In this document: in pieces, positions 17,227 through 26,425 of the stretch
Numbering within the stretch: position 1 is the first letter of the stretch
Layout: every line of letters starts with the position of its first letter
Assembly: GCF_011761635.1 (NCBI RefSeq)
Contig: NZ_JAASRN010000001.1
Location: forward strand, 703,846 to 767,845
DNA: 64,000 bases
Source of the DNA: Thermonema lapsum
Lineage (GTDB): Bacteria; Bacteroidota; Bacteroidia; Cytophagales; Thermonemataceae
Direction of reading: 5' to 3'
Notes under the pieces: generated by a model
Database searches by the model: none
Told to the model about the DNA's origin: nothing
What the model saw: the letters and a program-made list of their open reading frames with translations, nothing else
Program-made: the position numbers and the translations under genes

Positions 17227-20200
17227 ATGCAGAAAAACCGAGAGGACAGACAGGCACTTTATAAACGCCAACAAAAGGCAGCACGCCGTTTGGTGCGCGC
17301 AAGCCAGTTCCTTTTCATTGGCATAGCCTCTTTCACCACTCTCTATTGGCTTTTTATTCCGGCTCTAAAAAAGGGAATCAAAGAATGGGTGTATTACCAA
17401 AGTCAAGGGGTGTATAGCTTAGACATAGACGAGCTCTTTATAGACTGGCGTGATGGTAGTCTGCTGTTGAAAAACATAAGCTTCCAAACCGACAAGCAAC
17501 GCCTTCAGCAAGCAAGGGAAACGAAGTACACGCTGCCCGTAATCCAAAGCCACTTGGCATTGCTTCGCATAGAAGATATTGACTGGTGGAAGTATTGGCG
17601 AAATGACAGTCTTTTCATACGAAAAATAAGTATTCAAGGTGGCAATATCTATTGGCAGCAACAAGGCAGTCGTTCCTCAACAGAACGCAAGCTAAATTAT
17701 TACCGTATCAGCCGTGCGCTCTTTGAAAGTATCAATGCCGTTACTCCTTCTCTGCACCTGAAAGAAGTGTCTATAAACGACTTATCCTTGCAATTAAAGA
17801 TATTGTACGCCTCCGGCACACATACCCACCGGCTGGGCAAGCTTGCAAGCAGGATTTTCGATATCGTTGTTGAACGAAGTGCCCTTTATTCAACCCAACG
17901 CCCTTTTTTTGCGCATTACGCCACTTTTCAATTGCAAGATTATCAAGGCAGTTTTTCTGGAGACAGCCTGTACATCAAGGCGCTGCACTTCGACACCCGC
18001 ACCCCCAATGTAGATGTGTGGTCGCCCTCATTCGGCTGGAAGCAAGGCAATTTCCAAGTAAAAGAGCTGCATATCAAGGGAATCCACTGGACTGCGCTTT
18101 TCTTTGAGCGCCGTTTGCATTTGCATGCCGTCTTGCTTCAAGCGCCGCAACTACATCTGACACGCCTGCCCGCAAGCAAACACTCTTTTCTGTCGCAAAA
18201 AGCACGATGGCAACGCCACCTGCCTGCCCTGAGCAAACAATGGTTCGACGAAGTGCGCATCGACAGCCTGTGGCTATCAGGTGGAAGCGTACACTTGCCT
18301 GAAAGCCAGCTCAAGGGCATCGATATGCAGCTTTACGGCTTCTCGCCTACCCATCACAAGCACTTTCTTTTCTGCCAAAACATAGAACTTTCCATCCAAA
18401 AAACGAGCTTCGAGAAGGGAACTATACAAGCTTCGGATATACGGCTGCACACACGCCGCCGCTTGTTGTCTATAAAGCAGCTGGTAAGAAATGCCCCAAG
18501 GCAAAAAATAAAAATAGATGGCTTACACCTTAGCCCTGATTTTCAACACTACTGGAACAGCGACGAGCTATCGGTAGATTTTGTCAAAATAGAGCAGTCT
18601 AACATTGAAACTCAAAGTAGTCAAGAAAAAAAAGATTTCTTATGGAAACAGTGGCTTCGTCGCTTGCGCGTCCGTCATGGTATTGTTGAAAAAGGGAACT
18701 TGCAGCTTCATCTTCCTACTCGGAAAGCGCAGCTAAATCTACAAGACTATCATCTACGCCTGCGTCAACTACAACTGCCGGGCACAGACAGCTTGGCAGT
18801 ATGGCAACAACTGGGTCAGTGTATAGAAGATTTCCGTGCCGAGCGGCTAAGCTACCAAAGCGACAGCCTGCAATGGGGCATGGCAGACCTCCGCCTGCTG
18901 TCCGATAGTATGGGCATAGGAGCACGAAAATTGTACTTTGCAAGCCCTATGGTGGCGGGCTACCTGCCAATGCTTTATGTACCCAGCTGGCAGTGGACTT
19001 CGCTATGGAGAGAGCGGCGCCTACAAGCCGACACCTTACGCCTAAGCGGTCTGGAGTTGTATTTGTCGCCAACGGCAGCTGTCAGCCCCTCCGATAGCAG
19101 CGCGCGCTCATTGGCACCTGCCCAAAAGCTTGCCCGATGGTTGCATCAAAACCAATGGAAGCTTTCTATACACCATGTAGATGTTTCAGTACCTACACTC
19201 TACTGGCTTCCCTCTTCTTCATTATCGGTAGAAGGTGAAATCCAATCGCTTTCACTTCGTGCCGACGGTCTATATATCCAAGACTCGGTGGATGTGTGGT
19301 CGAACAGTTTTTTGGCAAAACAATTTCGTTTGAAGAGTAAAGCCTGTCGGCTACGCCTTCAAGGCAACCTAAGTGTACAGTTTGATTCCCTCAACCTCGA
19401 CAAGCAAAGGGCGCAGATGCATTTGTACCAACTTCGTTGGAAAAACGGTACGGAGCAATCTCTTCGCATAGCACAAGGGCGCTTGCATGGCATCGATTGG
19501 GACACGCTTTGGCAAAAAGGTAGGCTCCATGCCCACAGCCTTGCTTTCATCCGTCCACAGCTGCGCCTGACCAGCAAACAGCAAGGCGCTTCTACTGCGT
19601 CTCTCATACTGCCTGCACGCCTGCATCTCGACAGCCTGTTAATATCGGATGCGGACATATGGTGGCAACAAAACGAACAGCAAACACAATATCGTGTGCA
19701 ACATGCCAACCTGCTTGCAGGTCCGCTGGATGGGCAATATCCTCTGCTCGACTCACTCGCCTTTCTGCGTTGCACCGCACGGGCTTTCTTTCGTCTTAGC
19801 CCCCACGATACCCTTAGCTTCGCCCACATGCAGTGGGATGCCAAAGGCAACGGCTTGCGCCTGCGCGACGTACAATGGCGTGCCTTGCATGCGCGGGCTT
19901 ATGTGCCTTATTTGTATGTCCGCAAAATTGACCTTCCCAAACTTGTTAGAGGCGACAGCCTGATATTGGGGCGTATGCAGGCAGGCAATGTATTTGTAAG
20001 CATAGAAAAAGACCGTTGGGCAGAGCCTCTCATGCCCCAATACAAGGCACAGACTTTTCCTCTTGCCTATCTGAGCATAGACTCACTCCAAGTGGACAAC
20101 AGCCATTTGTTGTTTCATGTAGCAAAGGCAGACGGCATTACCAAACATCAGCTGCAAGGCATCGACCTTTACATAGAGCGTTTTGTACATCGTAATGGTC

Positions 20201-21207
20201 AAATAGAAGCAGACAGCGACTTTTGGCTTAGCATAAAGCAGTATTATTTGGAGTTCCCGGAGCCGCTTTACCACCTGCGCCTGCACGATGCCAAGCTCCA
20301 GAGACGCCTGCCGGCTGTCGAGGTGGGCAGTGTGGAGCTCTTTTCGTCTGTAAACACAGATGGGCTATGGAAGCAACGTCTTTATGCCAAAACCATCTTG
20401 CAGGCAAAGTTACAAGACCTGCGACTGCCTCATGTTCCATGGGATGCCTTGCTTCGGGGAGAAGAGTTGTACATTCCCCGTTTGCAAGTAGCAAGCTGGC
20501 AGTTGAATGCCATCGATGACCTACGTTTGGCTAAAAACCCCTTGCGCCGCCCGCCCATGCCTCATGAACTACTGCAAAGAACAGCAGGCATGTGGCTTAT
20601 AGATACAGTCGTTTTTGAAGGTGGGCAAATCACTTACGAGCAAAAGCAATGGAACAATACAGGCAGTGGCAAGCTATTTTTTGATGAAGTGCACTTGCAG
20701 CTCTATCACTTAGGCAATCTTCGCGACTCGCTGCCATTGCGTATCGAAATGGTTTCGCTTTTTATGAAGCAAGGCATATTGGCATTGAACATGGATATCG
20801 ACCGTCATAGCCCTGTGCTACATGCAACTTATGCGGGTACCTTGGGGCGTATGTCGGCTGTTTATTTGAATCGTATGTTGGAACCCACCACACAAGTAAG
20901 CTTGCAAACGGGCACCATCAAAAAAATCACCTTTAAAGGCACGATGCATGACCATGCACATCGCGGCAGTATGCTGGCAATATACCGCAACTTTAAAGTC
21001 AGTGTGCTGGATGCACAAGCCAAACGCAAGCGCCGCATCGTTTCGAAGTTAGTCAATATGCTCATTCGCAATACAAACAAGCACAGAACTGGTGCTATTC
21101 ATTACAACCGCCTGCCTTCGGATGGATTTTTGCGTATTCTGTGGCAAGGATTAGCCTCGGGCTTACGCGACACCCTGCTTCCCGAAATCATGAAAGAACG
21201 CGAGTAG
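17227..21207 (+). CDS. Giant AsmA/TamB-like inner-membrane-anchored protein
   Basis: 1326 residues. A basic N terminus leads into one membrane helix (about 28-50), leaving over 1250 residues in the periplasm. The body repeats a pattern of short strands, for example RIDSLWLSGGSVHL, LHLDSLLISDADIWW, LSIDSLQVDNSHLLF and IDTVVFEGGQITYE, as in AsmA, YhdP and TamB, whose repeats form a long beta groove that carries phospholipids between membranes. Transport of lipid to the outer membrane is therefore a reasonable guess (inference). It is a single long reading frame with no break, 140 bases after the previous gene. Confidence 0.7.
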   Translation: MQKNREDRQALYKRQQKAARRLVRASQFLFIGIASFTTLYWLFIPALKKGIKEWVYYQSQGVYSLDIDELFIDWRDGSLLLKNISFQTDKQRLQQARETKYTLPVIQSHLALLRIEDIDWWKYWRNDSLFIRKISIQGGNIYWQQQGSRSSTERKLNYYRISRALFESINAVTPSLHLKEVSINDLSLQLKILYASGTHTHRLGKLASRIFDIVVERSALYSTQRPFFAHYATFQLQDYQGSFSGDSLYIKALHFDTRTPNVDVWSPSFGWKQGNFQVKELHIKGIHWTALFFERRLHLHAVLLQAPQLHLTRLPASKHSFLSQKARWQRHLPALSKQWFDEVRIDSLWLSGGSVHLPESQLKGIDMQLYGFSPTHHKHFLFCQNIELSIQKTSFEKGTIQASDIRLHTRRRLLSIKQLVRNAPRQKIKIDGLHLSPDFQHYWNSDELSVDFVKIEQSNIETQSSQEKKDFLWKQWLRRLRVRHGIVEKGNLQLHLPTRKAQLNLQDYHLRLRQLQLPGTDSLAVWQQLGQCIEDFRAERLSYQSDSLQWGMADLRLLSDSMGIGARKLYFASPMVAGYLPMLYVPSWQWTSLWRERRLQADTLRLSGLELYLSPTAAVSPSDSSARSLAPAQKLARWLHQNQWKLSIHHVDVSVPTLYWLPSSSLSVEGEIQSLSLRADGLYIQDSVDVWSNSFLAKQFRLKSKACRLRLQGNLSVQFDSLNLDKQRAQMHLYQLRWKNGTEQSLRIAQGRLHGIDWDTLWQKGRLHAHSLAFIRPQLRLTSKQQGASTASLILPARLHLDSLLISDADIWWQQNEQQTQYRVQHANLLAGPLDGQYPLLDSLAFLRCTARAFFRLSPHDTLSFAHMQWDAKGNGLRLRDVQWRALHARAYVPYLYVRKIDLPKLVRGDSLILGRMQAGNVFVSIEKDRWAEPLMPQYKAQTFPLAYLSIDSLQVDNSHLLFHVAKADGITKHQLQGIDLYIERFVHRNGQIEADSDFWLSIKQYYLEFPEPLYHLRLHDAKLQRRLPAVEVGSVELFSSVNTDGLWKQRLYAKTILQAKLQDLRLPHVPWDALLRGEELYIPRLQVASWQLNAIDDLRLAKNPLRRPPMPHELLQRTAGMWLIDTVVFEGGQITYEQKQWNNTGSGKLFFDEVHLQLYHLGNLRDSLPLRIEMVSLFMKQGILALNMDIDRHSPVLHATYAGTLGRMSAVYLNRMLEPTTQVSLQTGTIKKITFKGTMHDHAHRGSMLAIYRNFKVSVLDAQAKRKRRIVSKLVNMLIRNTNKHRTGAIHYNRLPSDGFLRILWQGLASGLRDTLLPEIMKERE

Positions 21208-21304
21208 ATGGCTGCTATCTTCCTTCTACAAGCTTGCAAAAACCGCTGGTCATCTATCACAAGCCTTATTTTTGAAGCATCGCCAACCAAACGTTAAGTA
21301 AGCT

Positions 21305-21835
21305 ATGCAAAACGCACAAAGACTTTCAATTATCCTTCTATTGTGCTGTCTCAGCCATGCTGCTTTTAGCCAAGGCTATCTCTACATAGGCACTCAGCGC
21401 TATCCGTCCATCTATGTAGGGCTCTTTAGATTTCCGGGCGATGTTTTCTTCAGAAGGAATTTCTCCGCCCCTGCCCTTAGTGTAGAAGTAGCGAAGCGAA
21501 ATGGTGGAGGCTGGCTGGTAATCTCAACCTATTGTCAATATTGCGATTGTGGTTTTTTTAGTAGGCATTTCGCTGGCGATGTGTATTTATACCTGAGCGA
21601 TGGTTCTGTGATTAAATGCTATGACAGAGGCTTGCGCGATTGCTTAAACGATGACATAATAGGTATTTACATGCTTTCAGCCGCAGAGGTAATGCGTTTA
21701 AAACAGCATAGCATCGAGAGCATTCGCTTCACTATAGGACCCCCAAAAAATGTCATAGGAGGCAGAAGAGAGTCATTTATTGCTACGAGCAGTGAAGACA
21801 CCCGCCAACCTATAAGGCAACTTTTTGGCAACTAA
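21305..21835 (+). CDS. Secreted protein of unknown function
   Basis: 176 residues. Signal peptide 1-22 (ends HAAFSQ), giving a mature periplasmic or exported protein of about 154 residues. It contains CQYCDCGFF (three Cys within five residues) and one more Cys pair region at KCYDRGLRDC, so disulfides are likely. The fold looks mostly beta. No membrane anchor or T9SS domain is seen. I do not recognise the family; it follows the AsmA-like gene by about 100 bases and could be on the same transcript. Confidence 0.65.
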   Translation: MQNAQRLSIILLLCCLSHAAFSQGYLYIGTQRYPSIYVGLFRFPGDVFFRRNFSAPALSVEVAKRNGGGWLVISTYCQYCDCGFFSRHFAGDVYLYLSDGSVIKCYDRGLRDCLNDDIIGIYMLSAAEVMRLKQHSIESIRFTIGPPKNVIGGRRESFIATSSEDTRQPIRQLFGN

Positions 21836-21898
21836 GAGGCTATTAAAAATTAAGGACTGCGGGGCATTTCCTCCTTTCAAGGCTGTTACGCATTCAAT

Positions 21899-22822
21899 TC
21901 ACCTTATAACTTGTTGTTTCTTTCTGCTCCTGCTGTTTTGTATGTTCACTAAAAAAACACCGGTAAAAATCAGGGCAGTAGCCATAAGCGTATAGACAGT
22001 CAGAGAGGTTTTGCCCTGCCATAAATCTATAGTGGCTGCCACCAGTGGTTGAAAATAGATGTAAAAGCCTACTACGGAAGCATGCGTGTATTGCAATGCC
22101 CACGCATTGAGCGAGTAGGCAGTGAGGGTTGTTGCCAGCAGCACATAGGCAATGGCAACCAGCACAAACCAGGGCAGCTGTTGCCAAGAAACAGAAGCTA
22201 GCCCGATATAACCAAAAGGTAAGACCCCCAAAATACCCAGTGTAAACACATAGAACATCACTACCAAAGGGTGATAGCGGCGCATGAGTGGTTTCACCAG
22301 TACCAAATAGGCGCTGTAAGACAGGGCATTGCCCAGTACCATCAGGTCGCCCCATACATTTGCCGGGCGTAACATCCACTGTCCCTGTGTGAGGAGCACA
22401 TATCCCCCCAACGCTCCCAAAAGAATTCCTATCATACGTTGTGTGGTGGCTTGTTCCATGCCCATCAACAAAGACAAGAGCAGCACAAAAATGGGCGTCA
22501 TGGTCATAATTACCGAGGCATTGGTTGCGGAGGTGCGCGCCAAACCCTCAAAGAAAAGCAACTGATTGACCACCACGCCCAATAGCGCACACCACAACAA
22601 GCGCCCGCGGTGTTCAGGGGCTATGTACAAAGGGGTTCCCCGCAACAAGTGCCACAAGCCCAAAAGGAACGACACTGCTACCACTCGCAACAAAATTACG
22701 GCTGAAGGATTCAGATAATGCGGAATGATAAGTTTGGCAATGTTATAGTTGAAGCCGTAGATGAGTGCAACCAAGAACAGTGCCGCATGCACAAGCCATC
22801 CGGCAGGCTTTCTTTCTGACAC
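21899..22822 (-). CDS. EamA/DMT-family membrane transporter
   Basis: 307 residues with ten predicted membrane helices in two EamA repeats, the first starting LVHAALFLVALIYGFNYNIAKLI and the second NALSYSAYLVLVKPLM. The drug/metabolite transporter family exports amino acids, nucleotides or other small molecules; substrate unknown. A short basic tail (SRSRKKQQ) ends the protein on the cytoplasmic side. It lies 40 bases downstream of the sensor kinase gene on the same strand and may be its distal operon member. Confidence 0.9.
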   Translation of the reverse strand: MSERKPAGWLVHAALFLVALIYGFNYNIAKLIIPHYLNPSAVILLRVVAVSFLLGLWHLLRGTPLYIAPEHRGRLLWCALLGVVVNQLLFFEGLARTSATNASVIMTMTPIFVLLLSLLMGMEQATTQRMIGILLGALGGYVLLTQGQWMLRPANVWGDLMVLGNALSYSAYLVLVKPLMRRYHPLVVMFYVFTLGILGVLPFGYIGLASVSWQQLPWFVLVAIAYVLLATTLTAYSLNAWALQYTHASVVGFYIYFQPLVAATIDLWQGKTSLTVYTLMATALIFTGVFLVNIQNSRSRKKQQVIR

Positions 22823-22862
22823 TAGCTTTTAATTTGATTCGAAGTTGCAAATATAACGATTT

Positions 22863-25800
22863 CTAATGCATCGCCTGTTCTCCTTCTGTCGATTGGGAGT
22901 AGTTATCTTGGCGGTCGTTGCTGCTGTTCCTGAAAGGTAAGGTAAAATAAAAAGTAGTACCCACCTCTACTTCACTCTCTACCCATATTGCACCACCATT
23001 GCGCTCTACAAACTCTTTTACAAGAATAAGCCCCAAGCCGGTACCCGTTTCGTTGGCAGTGCCTTTGGTGCTCACTCGCTTATCTACTTTAAACAAACGC
23101 TCCTGTATTTCCTTAGGCATGCCCACTCCTGTATCGCGCACGTACACGATAGCTTTTTGACCATCCACAAACGCCCCTACACTTACTTTTCCTCCCTCAG
23201 CAGTAAATTTGATAGCATTAGATAGCAAGTTACGAATAATCGTATGAAGAGAAGGCTGGTCGGCATAGACTACTATGTCGGAAGGCACTTCATCGAGCAA
23301 CTCTATCCCTTTGTTGGCAGCTGTCATTTGCAACAGCTGCAAATTTTCTTTCACTACATTTTTCAAAGGAAACTCCTCGAAGTTATATTCAATAACCCCC
23401 ATTTGGGAGCGAGACCAAGAGAGCACATTCTCTAATAGCTGATACAGGTTTTTCACTGAGCGGTTCAGACTACTGCTCATAAACTGAATATCTTCTTTGC
23501 TCATTTCGTCCAGATGATTGGACATGATGTCGAGGAAGGCAGTCAAAGAATTGAGGGGACCTTTGATGTCATGTGCCAAGATGGAAAAGAAGCGGTCTTT
23601 GGTGGCATTGAGCTGTTCGAGATGGTGAGCCTGTGCTTCGAGTTCTTTTTTCTTCTCTTCCAGTTCTTTGTTTTTTTCTTCCAAATCCCTTTTCGCCTCT
23701 TTTATCATCACCTCCAGGCGCTGCTTTTGTAGTCGTATGCGCTCTGAACGCCACCACATGATGACAAAGACCAAGGCAGCCAATACCAAGGCTATAAGCA
23801 CAAAAAACCAAGTAGAACTATAAAACGGAGGGCGTATAGTGAAAGAATAACGCAGTGGTTTTTCTAACAGGAAATCGCCGTCGGAAGTACGAACATTGAG
23901 CCAGAAAGTATAATTACCCGGTGCCAAGCCTGCATAGGTAATCTCACGCCGCTTACTCCACGGTACCCACTGCTTGTCCAAGCCTTCCATCCACCAGCTG
24001 AATTCCAGCTTATGAGCAAGCGCATAATCCAAAGCTTCAAAGACAAAAGTCAAGTTGTTTTGGTCATGCGGCAGTTTGAGGTTTAGGGGTATCCTCACCA
24101 CCGGGTCTATGGTTTCGTAATATGCTTTCCATTCTTCGGAGGTCCAATCTATAGGTTGCAAGAAGAGGTAAATTTTAGAAATGCCCACAAATGCCGCTTT
24201 GGGTTGACGGAAAGGCTGGGGGTAGTCAAAGCGGTGCAATCCTTGAATGGTTCCCATCCAGAGGCGCCCGCGACTGTCGTGATAAATGGCGGCTGCATTG
24301 TTTTCCCTTGCCACAAAGCCTTCTTCCGCTTCAAAGGTGCGGCGCTTCATTATTTCGCCCCTGTTGTTGATGAGCCAACAGTTGGCACCTGTTTGTGTTC
24401 CTATCCACAGCTTATCGTCAACGGCAAGAATAGAGTACACAATATGACTGTTCAGACCTTGCTCTCCCCCATAGAACTTGAATTGCTTACCATCGAAGCG
24501 GAGCACCCCGCCCAAACAGGCAAACCACACGTTCCCCCAAGGGTCTTCAGTTGCTTGCAGTACATAATCGTTGGGTAAGCGAACCGTTTCGCGTGTGTAA
24601 TGCTTCCACTGCCCACCGGGCAACAACACAGAAATGCCATAGGTAGTACACACCCACAGGCGCTCTTGGCTGTCTCTAAAAACATAGCGGACAAAGTTGC
24701 TTGGCAACCCGGCACTGCGGGCATCATAGTGCCGCACGGTGTCAGGGGTCTTTTTGTAAAGCCCGTCTCCTAAGGTAGCTATCCAGAAGGTGGCAGTACT
24801 CGGCTCATAAAGGATATGAGCTATCTGCTTTGCCCCTTCCAAACCGTACTTTTCACCAACATTTGCAAAGTAGTTTTTGGAGATGCTGTATTCCCACAGT
24901 CCATAGAAGGTCCCCAACAAAAGGGTATCATCAGACAGCGGCACGATGGCAGTAATCCTGCCCAGAAAAGGTAATTCCTGCCGACTTTCCACCTGCCGCA
25001 TATACTCCTTTTCTTCATCGTATCGATACAAGCCAAGGCGCCCTGCCGTACCAACCCATATATTGTTGAATTTATCTTCGGCAATAGCCCATACTTCATT
25101 ACTCTGTAACCCCTCTGCTTCCCCGTATTGTATAAAAGAATCGGCTTGATAAAAAAGTAATTTGTTGTTGGTAGCAATCCAGAAATCACCGCGACTGTCT
25201 TGATAAAAAAAATCAACACTACTTGCTGGCAAGCCATGGGCTGCATCCCAACGATGCAGCACGTTTCCCTTTTGCGTACACAACAAGGTACCATTGCGCA
25301 ATACCCACCAATAGTTGCCTTTGTTATCCCGGAAAGTTCTAATGGCAGTAGCTACCTTTTGGCTTTCGGGCAACAGCTCCATGGTACCATTGGGGTAGGC
25401 ACGGTAAATGGCAAAAGAGTCGGCGGCTATTTCCATCGACAAAAGCAGCATGCCGGAAGGTTCTGCCCACAGCAACCGCTTGATGGCTGGATAAGCAACG
25501 CCCTCTTTTTTGGGCTTGGGCGCAAGCCATACAGTATCTACTGCCTCCGCTTTCGATTTAAGATAAAACAAGCCGTGCACATTGCTTATCCACATGTGCC
25601 CGTTAGGGTCCATCATTAGGTCTGGCAAGTAGCCCGAAGCCGAAAGCAAGGGCAAGGGCAACTTCTTTTCCTGAAAGCGCCCGTTTTCATAGTGCACCAA
25701 CTTCACTTCGCCATACTCGGTGTGCACCCAAGCCCACCAGTCTTTGCCCGTTTTTCCTTTCCATACTTTAAAAGCCACGCCGTCGGGGAAGCCTTCTTTT

Positions 25801-26153
25801 TGCGAAAAAGAAGTAAAAGTATGCCCGTCGAAGCGAGACACTCCACGCTCTGTAATGCACCAAAGATAGCCGTCGGAGGTGAGCAGCAAGCAATGTACAT
25901 TGTTATTGACCAAGCCTTTGCGCTCATCCCATACTTCAAAGTTATACCCATTCCAACGGGCAATCCCGCCTAAGGTAGCAATCCACAAGCGCCCATGACG
26001 GTCTTCCAAGATATCTTCTATTTGTGACTGAGGCAAGCCTTCTTCTACCCCGTAGCTGCGAAAAGCATAATGCTGTGCCTGGAGAAAAAATGGATGGAAT
26101 ACCATCAGCCAGACGAAAAAGCGAGTAAGGCAGAGAGGCACGACCTTATTCAT
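22863..26153 (-). CDS. Two-component propeller sensor histidine kinase (no receiver domain)
   Basis: 1096 residues from ATG 26151-26153. A signal peptide (ending FLQAQ) is followed by about 14 Reg_prop repeats building two beta propellers (to about 730; units such as DSRGDFWIATNNKLLF), a Y_Y_Y domain, one membrane helix (WFFVLIALVLAALVFVIMWW), a long coiled coil, a HisKA domain (phosphoacceptor in SILAHDIKGPLNS) and an HATPase domain (VRDTGVGMP, GTGLGLILVKEF). Unlike the classic hybrid two-component proteins of Bacteroides it ends without a receiver or AraC domain, so its response regulator is elsewhere. Ligand unknown; glycans are the usual inducers of the propeller class. Confidence 0.93.
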   Translation of the reverse strand: MNKVVPLCLTRFFVWLMVFHPFFLQAQHYAFRSYGVEEGLPQSQIEDILEDRHGRLWIATLGGIARWNGYNFEVWDERKGLVNNNVHCLLLTSDGYLWCITERGVSRFDGHTFTSFSQKEGFPDGVAFKVWKGKTGKDWWAWVHTEYGEVKLVHYENGRFQEKKLPLPLLSASGYLPDLMMDPNGHMWISNVHGLFYLKSKAEAVDTVWLAPKPKKEGVAYPAIKRLLWAEPSGMLLLSMEIAADSFAIYRAYPNGTMELLPESQKVATAIRTFRDNKGNYWWVLRNGTLLCTQKGNVLHRWDAAHGLPASSVDFFYQDSRGDFWIATNNKLLFYQADSFIQYGEAEGLQSNEVWAIAEDKFNNIWVGTAGRLGLYRYDEEKEYMRQVESRQELPFLGRITAIVPLSDDTLLLGTFYGLWEYSISKNYFANVGEKYGLEGAKQIAHILYEPSTATFWIATLGDGLYKKTPDTVRHYDARSAGLPSNFVRYVFRDSQERLWVCTTYGISVLLPGGQWKHYTRETVRLPNDYVLQATEDPWGNVWFACLGGVLRFDGKQFKFYGGEQGLNSHIVYSILAVDDKLWIGTQTGANCWLINNRGEIMKRRTFEAEEGFVARENNAAAIYHDSRGRLWMGTIQGLHRFDYPQPFRQPKAAFVGISKIYLFLQPIDWTSEEWKAYYETIDPVVRIPLNLKLPHDQNNLTFVFEALDYALAHKLEFSWWMEGLDKQWVPWSKRREITYAGLAPGNYTFWLNVRTSDGDFLLEKPLRYSFTIRPPFYSSTWFFVLIALVLAALVFVIMWWRSERIRLQKQRLEVMIKEAKRDLEEKNKELEEKKKELEAQAHHLEQLNATKDRFFSILAHDIKGPLNSLTAFLDIMSNHLDEMSKEDIQFMSSSLNRSVKNLYQLLENVLSWSRSQMGVIEYNFEEFPLKNVVKENLQLLQMTAANKGIELLDEVPSDIVVYADQPSLHTIIRNLLSNAIKFTAEGGKVSVGAFVDGQKAIVYVRDTGVGMPKEIQERLFKVDKRVSTKGTANETGTGLGLILVKEFVERNGGAIWVESEVEVGTTFYFTLPFRNSSNDRQDNYSQSTEGEQAMH

Positions 26154-26358
26154 AAAATGTCTATTTGCAGTCATTCCCTTCATTTTCTTCAATAAGCAAA
26201 GCGTAAAAGTCAGATAGGTAGCAGCAGGCAAGTGTTATTTACAATATAGCTTTTTCAAAACATAAAAACAAAAAAATCAATCGAGTGTGCAGCTTCTCTC
26301 TCTCTCAAGAGACAAAACAAAACACTTAGCAGGTTTACAAGCAAACACCTTGCCATAG

Positions 26359-26395
26359 AAAAACAAAAGGCAACGAATACGATTCGATGCCTTTT
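26359..26395 (-). terminator. Terminator of the M1 peptidase gene
   Basis: On the minus strand AAAAGGCA-t-CGAAT pairs with ATTCG-t-TGCCTTTT around a CGT loop, followed by a T-rich tract. Confidence 0.85.
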
Positions 26396-26425
26396 GAGAG
26401 AATTGAAAAAAGTAGCAGCTACCTT

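Noticed and set aside
22863-26231. Longer start at 26231 for the propeller kinase
   Set aside because: It would put 26 residues before a clear signal peptide.
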